Assembly: GCA_001404055.1 (NCBI GenBank)
Contig: CXTY01000017.1
Span: 212,386 to 276,385, forward strand
DNA: 64,000 nucleotides
Reading direction: 5' to 3'
Origin: Roseibium album
GTDB taxonomy: Bacteria > Pseudomonadota > Alphaproteobacteria > Rhizobiales > Stappiaceae
Both the position numbers and the translations under genes were made by a program. Below the pieces are notes generated by a model. It was not told the DNA's origin. It did not search any database and saw nothing but the letters and a program-made list of their open reading frames with translations. Positions 36,326-45,959 of this stretch are shown piece by piece (within the stretch, counting starts at the first letter, position 1; every line of letters starts with the position of its first letter).

Positions 36326-36459
36326 TTGACTTCTCCCAAAACAGGCTGGTGATCGACATCATCAGCTGTCTAACGCCAGCCCGCATTAAGAATGAAATCG
36401 GGTTGGCGCGTCAACCTCTTCGCGCGCATGATCTCCAAATCATTCGTTTGATCCAAGTG

Positions 36460-37365
36460 CTAAATGCCCTTAACGCGCTCGCGGTAAAGAATATAGAGCC
36501 CTGACCCGACAACAATGGCAGATCCCACCAAAGTTGAGAGTGTGGGTAGATCGGCAAAAATCAGAAATCCAAGAGCGATCATCCAGACAATCTGAATGTA
36601 CATGAACGGAGCCAGAACGGGCGCCGGTGCAATTCGGTGTGCCATGATGAAAAGGAAATGCCCGCCAGCGCCAAATGCACCTGTTGCAAGCAAAAGAACC
36701 CAGGTCCAGAGGTCCTGAGGCATTACCCAGACGGACAAACCTGCAGGTGCCATGGCCACGCAGGCCACCAGTCCTGAAATGAGCAACATGCCAGCTGAGC
36801 TGTCAGTCGCGGTCAGTTGTCTGGTGAGCAGAGCGTAAAGCGCATAAAAGGACATGGCAGCAACCGAATACATTGCCGCCCAATGCATCCCTCCGACGCC
36901 CGGCTGGGTGACAACGAGGACGCCGATGAAGCCAACAATAATTGCAGCCCATCGGCGAATGCCTGCCCATTCTCCCAACATCGGGCCGGCAAGGGCCGTG
37001 ATAACGAATGGCGCGGCAAACATGATGGCCGTGGTCTCCGCCAGCTGCAGATACCGAACCGCCAGAAAATTGAACACCGTGGTACCGAGCAGGCAGAAAG
37101 CTCGCACAACCTGAAGAACCGGCCGCCTTGTCTTGAGAAGTGAAGGCGATTTCCAGACCTGGAAAATGACTGCTGCCAGCAGCACATGGCTGACGAAACG
37201 CATCCAGACGATCTGCAGGGTCGGCAGACTGGATGACAGGTATTTCGCGATGGCATCAAGAACCGAAAAACTCAGGACCGCCAGGACGATCAAACCAATA
37301 CCCGCGATTGGCGCGGCTGAAACGTCTGGTCTGCTGAGACCACGTTCTTGACTGTCTTGTGCCAT
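36460..37365 (-). CDS. EamA-family (DMT) membrane transporter
   Basis: 301 residues with ten hydrophobic segments and the two-fold EamA repeat: 'LIVLAVLSFSVLDAIAKYLSSSLPTLQIVWMRFVSHVLLA' spans the first repeat start, and 'AVRYLQLAETTAIMFAAPFVITALAGPML' the typical mid-repeat motif. ATG 37365 was preferred over TTG 37368. DMT members of this RhaT/YdcZ-like type export amino acids or other metabolites; specificity is not predictable. It is divergent from ogt with a 129-bp spacer. Confidence 0.9.
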   Translation of the reverse strand: MAQDSQERGLSRPDVSAAPIAGIGLIVLAVLSFSVLDAIAKYLSSSLPTLQIVWMRFVSHVLLAAVIFQVWKSPSLLKTRRPVLQVVRAFCLLGTTVFNFLAVRYLQLAETTAIMFAAPFVITALAGPMLGEWAGIRRWAAIIVGFIGVLVVTQPGVGGMHWAAMYSVAAMSFYALYALLTRQLTATDSSAGMLLISGLVACVAMAPAGLSVWVMPQDLWTWVLLLATGAFGAGGHFLFIMAHRIAPAPVLAPFMYIQIVWMIALGFLIFADLPTLSTLVGSAIVVGSGLYILYRERVKGI

Positions 37366-37494
37366 CAAAGCGGCCTTCTTCGAATTTCATCCACGGATGA
37401 ATAGTCAGAAACCCAGGCAGTGCCCTTCAGGAAACGCCGGATTGAGATAAAGTCGGCAACCTGAAACACAGACTTTGAAGAAGTCGGGACGGAT

Positions 37495-37950
37495 ATGCCG
37501 ATAACGGAAATTGAGACGTGGTTGGGACGCCTGTCTATCGTAGAGAATGACGGCGCGATCACTCACTTACACTGGAACGGGGCCCCGAGCCAAGAAGAAA
37601 CGCCATTGCTGAAGGAAGCTGGCAAACAGGTACGCGCTTACCTGGATGGTCAACTCAAGAATTTTGACCTGCCCCTGGCGCCAAAAGGCGGAGAGCTTCA
37701 CCAGGCAGTTTTCAAGGCGATGCTGGCCATCCCTTACGGTCAAACCAGGACTTATGGAGATCTTGCGAAGGAATTGAACACCTACGGCCAACCGGTCGGC
37801 CAGGCCTGCGGCGCCAACCCCATCCCGCTCATTATCCCCTGCCATCGAATCCTGTCCGCCAACGGGCTTGGCGGCTTTTCAGGGGCCGGCGGTACAGAAA
37901 CGAAAATTGCGCTTCTGAAACTGGAAGGCGGATTTCCGTTTCTTCTCTAA
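37495..37950 (+). CDS. ogt: Methylated-DNA-[protein]-cysteine S-methyltransferase
   Basis: 151 residues. The suicide-repair domain has the helix-turn-helix 'IPYGQTRTYGDLAKEL' and the acceptor cysteine C116 in 'IPLIIPCHRILSANGLGGFSGAGG', with the downstream 'KIALLKLEG'. It removes O6-alkyl groups from guanine by stoichiometric self-alkylation. There is no Ada-type AraC domain, so it is the constitutive Ogt form. Confidence 0.93.
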   Translation: MPITEIETWLGRLSIVENDGAITHLHWNGAPSQEETPLLKEAGKQVRAYLDGQLKNFDLPLAPKGGELHQAVFKAMLAIPYGQTRTYGDLAKELNTYGQPVGQACGANPIPLIIPCHRILSANGLGGFSGAGGTETKIALLKLEGGFPFLL

Positions 37951-37983
37951 GTCAGGAATAATGTTCGAGGCTGGGGTCGGATA

Positions 37984-38223
37984 TTAAAACAAAACAAAAC
38001 CGAAAAAGATTACGATTGCGGCCAGGACGCTCCAGATCAGAAATTCATTCAGCTGAGTTTTGCGTGAACTTTGTTCAGGCCATTGACGTTTGGCGGGTGT
38101 TGACCACACACCGAATTGGCGCTGGTTGACGGACGCGTTGGACACGTGACGGAACCTTCTGCGTAATTCGGCTGCACGCCGGGCACCACGATCTTCGTTT
38201 ATCGTCTGGTATTTCAAAGCCAT
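37984..38223 (-). CDS. Small single-span membrane protein of unknown function
   Basis: 79 residues from ATG 38223 (MALKYQTINED), which has GGAGGTG at good spacing; the frame opens at a TTG five codons earlier. The N-terminal 50 residues are polar and basic (several Arg clusters), and the last about 18 residues ('FLIWSVLAAIVIFFGFVLF') form a C-terminal transmembrane anchor, so the protein would be tail-anchored with a cytoplasmic basic domain. I do not recognise a family. Ribosome site and composition support a real gene. Confidence 0.6.
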   Translation of the reverse strand: MALKYQTINEDRGARRAAELRRRFRHVSNASVNQRQFGVWSTPAKRQWPEQSSRKTQLNEFLIWSVLAAIVIFFGFVLF

Positions 38224-38507
38224 CTCAAACACCTCCAACCAAACCGCCTGAGCTTTTGAAAGAAGTAGTTTCGAGGGGCGTTCAATTCAAATGAGCGATT
38301 TGTAATCTTTCTTGAGAGGTCACTGATGTCCTGTCAATTTTGCTGGAAACACGCAGGTATTGGCTTCCTTTTCCAAAGCAGATTTCAATGCAATCGCTTC
38401 GTTTCCAACAAGAACCGTTAGCAATCAGATGCGGTATCAGACAGGTACTTTCCGAAGTTCTTGGCTGCGCAGCTGCAATCAATGTAGAGATAAGTCTGGG
38501 TCAGGTT

Positions 38508-39026
38508 CTAAGCTGCTGAGCGTTTCTTATCGTCGGCCTTGTCTGCTTCATCCGCGTCCGGTTCCAGATCGTCTTCGTGTTCCGGATCGCTATCGACCGC
38601 CATCGACAGGTTCTTTTCCAGCTGACGCAGCAATTTGCGCAATTTCTTGCGGTCCTTGTCATCAATGCCGGACATGGCTTCACGCTCCAGTCGTTTCCAG
38701 GCCTTGTCGACAGACGTCACAAGCGCGCGGCCTGTGTCGGTGAGATACACCCGTGCCAACCGACCGTCCGTGTCGGAAACCTGCCGGTGGACATAACCCT
38801 GGTTCGAGAGACGCGTTACCATTTTGGTTACCGTCGGTGGTTGTACCCCAAGGGCCAATGCCAGTTGGCTCATTGTGCGTCCATCGGCGTCTTCCAGAAC
38901 CTTCAAAACAAGCTCTTGTCCAGGATGCAGCCCAATTCGCGTCAAGTGGGCACCGGAACGGGCGCGCTGTGCCTTAGCTGCCTGAACCAAGCGAAAAGTT
39001 ACGCTTTTCTTGTAGTTAAACCCCAT
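38508..39026 (-). CDS. MarR-family transcriptional regulator
   Basis: 172 residues. The winged helix-turn-helix reads 'MSQLALALGVQPPTVTKMVTRLSNQGYV' and the wing 'RQVSDTDGRLARVYLTDTG'. The C-terminal 35 residues are an acidic, low-complexity tail (many D/E/K), an unusual addition for MarR. The gene stands alone, with about 280 bp of gene-free sequence downstream and 175 bp to the MFS gene upstream on the same strand. Regulation of that MFS transporter is possible but not shown. Confidence 0.9.
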   Translation of the reverse strand: MGFNYKKSVTFRLVQAAKAQRARSGAHLTRIGLHPGQELVLKVLEDADGRTMSQLALALGVQPPTVTKMVTRLSNQGYVHRQVSDTDGRLARVYLTDTGRALVTSVDKAWKRLEREAMSGIDDKDRKKLRKLLRQLEKNLSMAVDSDPEHEDDLEPDADEADKADDKKRSAA

Positions 39027-39201
39027 CGCTCTGTCCCAATTCTAGCCCGACAAACATTAGACGGCTGTGACCATACCGGAGTTATTTAACCGTCAAATGA
39101 CAGTCCGCAACTTAACGAAGCACAATTTCGTTTGAACTGAATTCTAACCAGATTTACCCGGCTAAGCGCAACCTGCTTGGGTGTCGGAAGATAGCAATTG
39201 T

Positions 39202-40344
39202 TCAGGTCCGCACTCTCAAGGCGCCGGCGAGAACAGGGAGCGCCAATGTCAACACAGCTACAACAGCGAAGGATGCCTGGAGAGAGAAAATCTCGCCGAC
39301 AAACCCGAGCAGTGGCGGACCGAACAGAAAGGCACCGTAGCCAAGCGTAGCCACGGAAGCCAACGCAACGCCCTTTGACATTGTCGGATCGCTGGCGGCA
39401 CGCGACATGGCGAGGGGGAATAGAACCGCATATCCAATGCCCATGATGAAGCATCCGAGCCATACCACCCAGATGTTAGCACCGGACACCAAGAGCAGGC
39501 AGCCGAGGAACGCCACAAAGCCGCTGATTCTTGCCACTAACACGGGCCCGTATATGGCGATGACCTTGTCGCCAGCCAGGCGCATGACAACCATGCCTAC
39601 CGAAAAGACGGTAAAGGCCGTCGGCGCCACTGCTTCCGCGTAACCCAGGTCTTCAATCTGATAAAGCGCCGCCCAGTCCGTGACGGCTCCTTCCCCCAGC
39701 GCTGCCACAAGCGCCATTAGCCCAACCAGAATGAGCGCGCCCTTTGGCAGGGCGAACAGGGGCGCCTTTTTTCCTACATTGCTCGCGCTTTCAGGTCGAG
39801 GCCAGGATTGCCGCCAAGACCAAATAAGAAGGGGTACCGACAGCGCCCCCCACAGCGAGAAGTGCTGAACAACGCTCAAGCCTGCTTCGATCGCAAAACC
39901 GCCAGCCTGGGCCGCGAGACCAGCGCCCAGACTAAATAATCCGTGAAAGGAGGACATGACGGGCTTGCCGAGTTTCTGTTCAACTTCAGCCCCCCACCCG
40001 TTCATCGAGACGTCCAATGCACCAAAGGCAAACCCGGCGAGGGACAGGGCAATTGCGAGAAGAGGCGTGTTTGGCGCGAGCCCCACAAGGGTGAAACCGA
40101 CCACCGTGGCAATCGCAAGGGCTTTGGCAGTCGGCGCTGCCCCAAGTCGGTCAATGCAAACACCGGTGATAGGGAAAGCAACAAAAGCACCTCCCGCCAT
40201 GATCAGCAGCAGCACACCGAAACCGCCTTCCGACAGTCCCGTCGCTTCCTTGATGTGCGGTATCCTTGAGGCCCAAAGGCCTATGAAGGAACCGCACATG
40301 AAAAAGATCGCCGAAACAACACGGCGAGCAGCAATAGCTTGCAT
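39202..40344 (-). CDS. Major facilitator superfamily transporter
   Basis: 380 residues from ATG 40344 (MQAIAARRVV); twelve hydrophobic segments. Family landmarks are 'ICGVCIDRLGAAPTAK'-type loop 2-3 ('GVCIDRLGAAPTAKAL') and 'ALDVSMNGWGAEVEQKLGKPVMSSFHGLFSLGAG', which places it in the FucP/YbjJ-like group. The conserved N and H (MNGWG, SSFHG) are typical of this group. Substrates of most YbjJ-like members are unknown; sugar or drug export are both possible. Confidence 0.88.
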   Translation of the reverse strand: MQAIAARRVVSAIFFMCGSFIGLWASRIPHIKEATGLSEGGFGVLLLIMAGGAFVAFPITGVCIDRLGAAPTAKALAIATVVGFTLVGLAPNTPLLAIALSLAGFAFGALDVSMNGWGAEVEQKLGKPVMSSFHGLFSLGAGLAAQAGGFAIEAGLSVVQHFSLWGALSVPLLIWSWRQSWPRPESASNVGKKAPLFALPKGALILVGLMALVAALGEGAVTDWAALYQIEDLGYAEAVAPTAFTVFSVGMVVMRLAGDKVIAIYGPVLVARISGFVAFLGCLLLVSGANIWVVWLGCFIMGIGYAVLFPLAMSRAASDPTMSKGVALASVATLGYGAFLFGPPLLGFVGEIFSLQASFAVVAVLTLALPVLAGALRVRT

Positions 40345-40591
40345 CGTATGACCTGACTGTCGGGTGGACCAAACCCGCGATGGATGCACATCGTTTCAAC
40401 AACAGAGCGTTTGGTACGCCGATATCATTGACCCAAGATGCGAAAGTTCAATGTTGTTCCAGTACTGAAGGTGGCACCCGAAAGCATCTCTTCTAGAAAC
40501 CTGAATTCCCATCTACGCAGGAGATGAGCGAAGGTCTAGCAAAAAGGCAAATTATTGGGTCGGAAAATTCCAGCATTTGGCGAAAACCGGA

Positions 40592-41608
40592 TCAAACAAC
40601 AAGCGAATTGAAAAGTGATTGAGCTTCGGCAACCTGTTCGACAGCTGATCTATATGCAGAAACAGCCTCTTCATTTCTGATATGGCCACTTTTCTGACCA
40701 TGTTCCGAAGCCTTCGTGACTTTTGAAGCTTCGTTGTCCGAAGCTTCCGGTTCGGCACCTGTTGCGCTAGCCGAATCGGGTGCCAAATCCGGCAATGACC
40801 CGGTTTCGGAAGACGTCACCCCGTCTTCGCCAGCACCGCTCAGTTCTTCGGTTTTTTGCTGTCGAAGCTGCCCTTGAGCTTCAGAAAGCTGGGACCGGGC
40901 TTGCTGGGCAACCTTCATGTCCTGCGAAGACGGTTCAGCTGGTGCTGTGGCTGCACGAATGACGATTTGCATCTTTCGGATTGTGGCTTCGGGTGTTTTC
41001 TCCTTCGCCGTATCAATCTGCACTTCACCGCCAACCGCATAGCGTTTTCCATCGGGCCCCTGCTGGAAGGTGTAACTTGGTGCTCCTGCATAGGCACCGC
41101 CGACGCGCGCATGCGCCTGTTCATGTGCCTTGACTTCACGGTCGCGTTTGGCGAGTTCCTTGACTTGTTTTTCTTCGGCTTCATTCAACCCGTCGCCGTC
41201 CGGGTCTTCTTCCTTCTCGGCGCTTTCCTGAGACTGCGCTAAAGCACCGTGACCAGCCTTACCTTCCGCGCCTGCTTGATCGGAATCGGGATTTCCGTCG
41301 GCCATCTTGTCTGCCTCAGGATCCTGAGAATTCAGCGCGCTTTCCTGCTCCCCATCGCCAGGGTGCCCTGCTTTATTGTCTTGAGCCTTCAGGCTTTCGG
41401 AATCCTGAAGCGCCAAAACTGCCTGGGATGTGAGAACCGCGCTATTGCCCGCCCGCAACGCAGCCGCACGAGGGCTTGCGTGACTTTCGCGTGCAGTCAA
41501 CTGACCCCGGTCCGGGGTGTTTTCTCCCGAGCCAGATGCAGTTTCACTCGCGACGCCGTTGCTTCTCAACAGGTTCGCCGGGGTATTGGACAATAGTGCG
41601 CCTATCAT
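40592..41608 (-). CDS. SprA-related putative metalloprotease
   Basis: 338 residues. A long Ala/Ser/Gly/Asp/Glu-rich, probably disordered N-terminus (1-135) is followed by the SprA-related domain: 'EDPDGDGLNEAEEKQVKELAKRDREVKAHEQAHARVGG' across 135-171, with a zinc-protease-like HEQAH (162-166) and the 'YTFQQGPDGKRYAVGGEV' and 'RKMQIVIRAATAPAEPSSQD' segments that define the family. The C-terminus is again low-complexity. It has no signal peptide. Proteolysis has been proposed for the family from HExxH only; no substrate is known. Confidence 0.82.
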   Translation of the reverse strand: MIGALLSNTPANLLRSNGVASETASGSGENTPDRGQLTARESHASPRAAALRAGNSAVLTSQAVLALQDSESLKAQDNKAGHPGDGEQESALNSQDPEADKMADGNPDSDQAGAEGKAGHGALAQSQESAEKEEDPDGDGLNEAEEKQVKELAKRDREVKAHEQAHARVGGAYAGAPSYTFQQGPDGKRYAVGGEVQIDTAKEKTPEATIRKMQIVIRAATAPAEPSSQDMKVAQQARSQLSEAQGQLRQQKTEELSGAGEDGVTSSETGSLPDLAPDSASATGAEPEASDNEASKVTKASEHGQKSGHIRNEEAVSAYRSAVEQVAEAQSLFNSLVV

Positions 41609-41762
41609 GCCGTCGATATTCCACGAAAGACGTCAGCAAATTGTAAATCGTGGTTAAGGTATCGCTATCATTTGTTCGTGATTAACTAGGTACCCCGCAC
41701 TTGCCCGCTTGGTCAGGCTATGTAAAGCAGTTGCAAACCGCATTTCCGGACAGGACATCTCT

Positions 41763-42566
41763 ATGCTGCCCAAACAATTCTGGCATGACATGACAACGGT
41801 CGATTTTGAGCAATCGGCTAACGAAAACTGGATCGCGGTATTGCCGGTTGCCGCGATCGAGCAGCATGGGCCGCACTTGCCCGTCGTTACGGATACAGCC
41901 ATCGCGGAAGGTCAGATCAATCGTGTTCTGGAACTGATGCCAGAAGACCTGCCAGTTACATTTCTTCCCGTTCAAGCTGTCGGCAAATCCGATGAACACA
42001 TTTCTTCGCCGGGAACGCTCACGTTATCCTGGGAGACCGTGACGCGCTGCTGGTTGGAAATCGGCGAAAGTGTTGCACGAGCCGGTGTACGGAAGCTGGT
42101 TCTCATCAATTCACATGGTGGCAATGTACCTATTCTCGACATCATCGCGAGAGAGTTACGCGTTAAACACGAGATGTTTGTCACAGCTACAAACTGGCAA
42201 CGCTTTGGTCAGCCGGACGACCTGTTTCCCAAAGAAGAATTTTCCTACGGCATACACGGGGGCGACATTGAAACCTCGCTGATGCTTCACCTTCGCCCGG
42301 ATCTGGTGCGAATGGATCTGGCTGAAGATTTTTCCTCTGAGCAGCAGTCGTATCTGCAGGAATTCAAGCATCTTCGCGGTCATGGCAAGGCGCAATACGG
42401 CTGGAAAGCGCAGGATCTCAACCCCACCGGGGCATTGGGTAATGCGTCACTTGCAACGGCAGAAAAAGGCCGATTGTCTCTGGATAATGCCGCGAACGGA
42501 TTTATCGACCTCCTCAGGGACGTCGATGCCTTTGATCTTGGTCGGCTTTGGACGCCAGACGCCTGA
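41763..42566 (+). CDS. Creatininase-family amidohydrolase
   Basis: 267 residues from ATG 41763 (MLPKQFWHDMTT; GGACA site). Metal-binding motifs of the creatininase family are present: 'LPVAAIEQHGPHLPVVTDT' (Glu, His, Asp ligands), 'LINSHGGNVPILDIIAREL' and 'GIHGGDIETSLML' (Glu). The family includes creatininase, riboflavin-biosynthesis ArfB and mycofactocin MftE; here no such pathway is adjacent. It precedes a LysR gene on the same strand and ends about 11 kb from the hydroxyproline transporter start, so a role in breakdown of a cyclic amide or N-substituted amino acid is only a guess. Confidence 0.85.
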   Translation: MLPKQFWHDMTTVDFEQSANENWIAVLPVAAIEQHGPHLPVVTDTAIAEGQINRVLELMPEDLPVTFLPVQAVGKSDEHISSPGTLTLSWETVTRCWLEIGESVARAGVRKLVLINSHGGNVPILDIIARELRVKHEMFVTATNWQRFGQPDDLFPKEEFSYGIHGGDIETSLMLHLRPDLVRMDLAEDFSSEQQSYLQEFKHLRGHGKAQYGWKAQDLNPTGALGNASLATAEKGRLSLDNAANGFIDLLRDVDAFDLGRLWTPDA

Positions 42567-42797
42567 ACCAATTGGACTTCAGATAGACCACCTGCATTGT
42601 TGGAAATGCTTCCTGATTGACAAATAGAATGAACTTTGACTGAATTTATCAGCAATAAAACGAATTGCCTGCGTATTACCTAAATCAATACACAAAGCCA
42701 TACTTTCACTATCCAGATTATTTCTTGCAGAGTTGACCTACCCCTGAATAAGGGACACATTAATTAGGCTAAATTCTGGGGCGGTGTTCGAGTAAAA

Positions 42798-43736
42798 ATG
42801 AATCTGTCAATTCGGCAACTGGCGACCTTTCGCGAGGTAATGCGAAGTGGCTCCATTTCGGAGGCCGCACGCACGCTGGGTCGAACACAGCCAGCAGTCA
42901 GTTCCACGATCGCCGGACTGGAAACCGAGCTCGAATTGAAACTGTTCATGCGCGAACAGGGCCGCCTTGTGCCGACGCCAGAAGCAGAGTTCTTTCTCGA
43001 AGAAGCCGAAGCCATTTTGAAACGTCTGGAAATCTCCAAGCGGACGCTTCGTGGCCTGGCAAATCGCGAACACGGTCAACTGCGGATTGCTGGTATCCCC
43101 GAGGCAGCATTCGATTTTCTGCCCAATAGTCTTTCCCGGTTCATAGCAGACAAACCAAGCGTCAAGGTGGCGCTTGCAAGTCGAACCTCGTCGGAAATTG
43201 AAGAACTGATTGCCGCACAGCAATTCGACATCGGCTTTACTGAAACACCACGCGCGCGCAACTCTTTCGACCAGATAGACTTTGATCTGGAATGCATGTG
43301 CGCCATTCCAGCGACAGATCCACTAGCCGCAAAGGAGGTGATTACACCGGCAGAACTTGATGGCTATCCGTTGGCGTTGCTCCATTCAGAACACCGGAGC
43401 CACAAACAGACGCTTTCGCGTTTTCGCGATGCAGGTGTGAATTTCAATCAACGATTTGAACTCCAAACCGCCCTGCCCGGACTGCGCTTTGTTGAGGCAG
43501 GTCTTTGCGCCCTGATCTGCGACATGATCACGGCTTTTAAGGCCCAGGAAGACGGACGGCTTGGCATGGGACCGCCAATGATTGTCTTCCGGCCCTTCCG
43601 ACCGCGCATCCAGAACAGCCTGTCGATCCTGACCCCAACCCATCGCCCGATATCCATCGTGGCGAAGGATTTTTGCGAGTTCCTGAGCGCTGAAGTCTCT
43701 GCGATCCGCTCGACCATGATCAGGCAGGTTGCTTGA
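42798..43736 (+). CDS. LysR-family regulator next to the hydroxyproline operon
   Basis: 312 residues. The helix-turn-helix reads 'LATFREVMRSGSISEAARTLGRTQPAVSSTIAGLETELELKLFMRE'-like across residues 8-53, with a standard LysR effector domain beginning 'GQLRIAGIPEAAFDFLPNSL'. It converges on the trans-3-hydroxyproline dehydratase gene (stops 62 bp apart) and lies 231 bp downstream of the creatininase-family gene. A regulator of opine or amino-acid catabolism is plausible; whether it acts on the hydroxyproline operon or the creatininase gene is undetermined. Confidence 0.9.
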   Translation: MNLSIRQLATFREVMRSGSISEAARTLGRTQPAVSSTIAGLETELELKLFMREQGRLVPTPEAEFFLEEAEAILKRLEISKRTLRGLANREHGQLRIAGIPEAAFDFLPNSLSRFIADKPSVKVALASRTSSEIEELIAAQQFDIGFTETPRARNSFDQIDFDLECMCAIPATDPLAAKEVITPAELDGYPLALLHSEHRSHKQTLSRFRDAGVNFNQRFELQTALPGLRFVEAGLCALICDMITAFKAQEDGRLGMGPPMIVFRPFRPRIQNSLSILTPTHRPISIVAKDFCEFLSAEVSAIRSTMIRQVA

Positions 43737-43798
43737 TCAACAAAATCCTCTTCTTCGTTTGACCAAATTCGCATTCAAAAGGCAGAGCCGGTACAGGC

Positions 43799-44824
43799 TC
43801 AGGCGCCCCAGGTATCACTGAGCCTATACCCTTCAGGCCACGGGTCGCTCGGATCCAGCATATGCTGATGAATGCCAGTCACCCAGCCGCGTCCGCTGAT
43901 CTCAGGAATAATTCCGGATTTGTCGCCAACGGTCTGCTCCGCCACAATCTTTCCAGTAAAGGTTGATCCAATGATGGATCGAGCTTCGAATTCCTGCCCA
44001 ACGGACATTTGACCCTTTGCGGCCATAAGGGCCATACGCGCAGAAACGGCTGTCCCGGTTGGGGATCGGTCGACTTTTCCCGGCTGGATCGCGACCGCTG
44101 ACCGGCCCGACAACCCTTTTACAGTTTCTGATAGGGGACCGCAGAACGCACAAAAAGAGATGTGTTTCCAATCCGGGTTTTCCGGATGCGTAAATCCGAT
44201 CTGCTCATTGGCCGCATTGGTGATGCGAACCCCCAAACGCGCAATGTCTGCTGCTTCGTCCTCTTCGATCGCAAAGCCCAGCGCCATGGCATCAACCACA
44301 ACGAAACTGTCGCCACCATAGGCGGTATCGACTGTAAGAGTTCCCAGACCCTCCACTTCCAGCTGCGCATCAAGCCTGTCGGCAAAACTGGCGACATTCT
44401 GAACGAAAATACGTTCGGCCTTGCCATTCCGGCATTCCGCCCGAACACGCACCAATCCCCCCGGTGCTTCGAGCACCATCTCAGTGACAGGTTCCTGCAT
44501 TGGAACAATGCCACTGTCCAGAAGCACCGTTGAAACACAGATGGAATTCGACCCAGACATGGGCGGCGTATCTTCCGGCTCCATGATGATGAACGCAGCG
44601 TCTGCTTCGATGTTCTTCGGCGGAACCAGAAGATTGACATGACGGAAGACACCGCCACGCGGCTCGTTCAAAACGAAATTACGCAAAGTCTGGTCGCTGA
44701 CGATAAAACTGCGTTGTTCCCAAAGGGTTTCACCGGGCGGTGGAGCGACACCACCGACAATGACATCACCCACTTCGCCTTCTGCATGGCAGGAAATCAC
44801 ATGTAGGGTTTTACTGCTGCGCAT
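43799..44824 (-). CDS. Proline-racemase-superfamily enzyme, probable trans-3-hydroxy-L-proline dehydratase
   Basis: 341 residues of the proline racemase fold. The two catalytic positions read Ser90 in '[11 protein letters not shown]' and Thr256 in '[12 protein letters not shown]'. Racemases/epimerases have Cys at both; trans-3-hydroxyproline dehydratases have Thr at the second, so dehydration to pyrroline-2-carboxylate is the best call. Serine instead of cysteine at the first position is notable. It is last in the operon, 9 bp after the enolase-superfamily gene, the same association I recall from Labrenzia aggregata. Start ATG 44824 has GAGGTTGAG upstream. Confidence 0.8.
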   Translation of the reverse strand: MRSSKTLHVISCHAEGEVGDVIVGGVAPPPGETLWEQRSFIVSDQTLRNFVLNEPRGGVFRHVNLLVPPKNIEADAAFIIMEPEDTPPMSGSNSICVSTVLLDSGIVPMQEPVTEMVLEAPGGLVRVRAECRNGKAERIFVQNVASFADRLDAQLEVEGLGTLTVDTAYGGDSFVVVDAMALGFAIEEDEAADIARLGVRITNAANEQIGFTHPENPDWKHISFCAFCGPLSETVKGLSGRSAVAIQPGKVDRSPTGTAVSARMALMAAKGQMSVGQEFEARSIIGSTFTGKIVAEQTVGDKSGIIPEISGRGWVTGIHQHMLDPSDPWPEGYRLSDTWGA

Positions 44825-44833
44825 GACTCAACC

Positions 44834-45937
44834 TCAGGAATAAGTTGCGACCGGTTCACCGAGCGCATCGAAGATCGGCGAGATACCCAGCCCGGGCCGG
44901 TTCGCCGCGGTCATGCGGCCGTCGACCCTTTTTGGCGCGCCTTCAGCAATATCAACAGTGCCATAGCTGTTGAAATCGGTCGCGGAGAACGTGAACTCGG
45001 GTGGCGTTGAACGTGCCAAATGCGCAATGGCGGCCGTGGTGATATCGCCACCCCATGTGTCTTCGATGGTCATCGGGATGCCATGGGCAACACAAAGATC
45101 ACGCATCAGTTTTGCCTTGGTCAGGCCGCCGACCTTGGAGATTTTCAGGTTGATACAATCCATCGCATCTTCCGCGATTCCGCGCACCAGCATGTTGGGC
45201 CCGTCGATGACTTCATCAAGCACAAAAGGCAGAGCTGTACGGCGGCGAATCGAGACGCTTTCCTCGTAGGTCAGACAGGGTTGTTCGACATAAACATCAA
45301 GGGAAGAGATCGCGCCGACGACACGGGCGGCTTCATGTCGGGTCCAGCCGGTATTAGCGTCCGCCACCAGAAGATCGGACGATTTCAGGACAGCACGCGT
45401 TGCATGGATGCGCTCGATATCATCATTCGCATCGCCGCCGACCTTCAGCTGAAATTTGGTATAACCCTCGGCGGCATAACCTTCGATCTTCCTGGCCATG
45501 ACGTCCGGCGCTTCCTGGCTGATGGCCCGGTAAAGCGCCACGTCATCCTGAGCCGCTCCACCCAAAAGCGTATAGACCGGCTGCAAGGTTGCCTTGCCCA
45601 GCAGATCCCAACAAGCGATATCGATAGGAGCCTTGGCGTAGGGGTGACCGCGCAGGGCTGCGTCCATGACCCGGTTGACCTCGCCAATATTCAGCGGGTC
45701 CAATCCGATGAGCTGCGGAGCCAATTCCTGAAGCCCAGCGCGAACGCCCAGCGCGAAGCTCGGCAGATAGGCTGAGCCGAGCGGGCAACATTCAGCATAT
45801 CCCTTCAGGCCTTCATCGGTAACGATTTCGACGACAGTGCTGTCGAAGACATCGATGAAATTTCCGTTGGACCAGCTGTAACGCCCTTCTTTCAGAGGCA
45901 GGTCCACCTGAAATACGTTGATAGCCGAGATTTTCAT
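44834..45937 (-). CDS. Enolase-superfamily (MLE subgroup) enzyme, probable cis-3-hydroxy-L-proline dehydratase
   Basis: 367 residues. It has an N-terminal capping domain and a modified TIM barrel with base K165 ('KFQLKVGG'), metal ligands D193 ('VADANTGW'), E218 ('VEQPC') and D241 ('LDEV'), and K265 ('[10 protein letters not shown]') opposite, then 'EDTWGGDI'. The usual KxK motif is QxK here (Q163). Sequence and neighbourhood (between two proline-racemase-family genes in a hydroxyproline operon) match the cis-3-hydroxyproline dehydratase described from Labrenzia aggregata, which also epimerises at C2. A hydroxyproline-betaine epimerase (HpbD) is the main alternative, but no betaine demethylation genes are present. 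Confidence 0.8.
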   Translation of the reverse strand: MKISAINVFQVDLPLKEGRYSWSNGNFIDVFDSTVVEIVTDEGLKGYAECCPLGSAYLPSFALGVRAGLQELAPQLIGLDPLNIGEVNRVMDAALRGHPYAKAPIDIACWDLLGKATLQPVYTLLGGAAQDDVALYRAISQEAPDVMARKIEGYAAEGYTKFQLKVGGDANDDIERIHATRAVLKSSDLLVADANTGWTRHEAARVVGAISSLDVYVEQPCLTYEESVSIRRRTALPFVLDEVIDGPNMLVRGIAEDAMDCINLKISKVGGLTKAKLMRDLCVAHGIPMTIEDTWGGDITTAAIAHLARSTPPEFTFSATDFNSYGTVDIAEGAPKRVDGRMTAANRPGLGISPIFDALGEPVATYS

Positions 45938-45959
45938 TTAGGATCTCCTCACATACACT

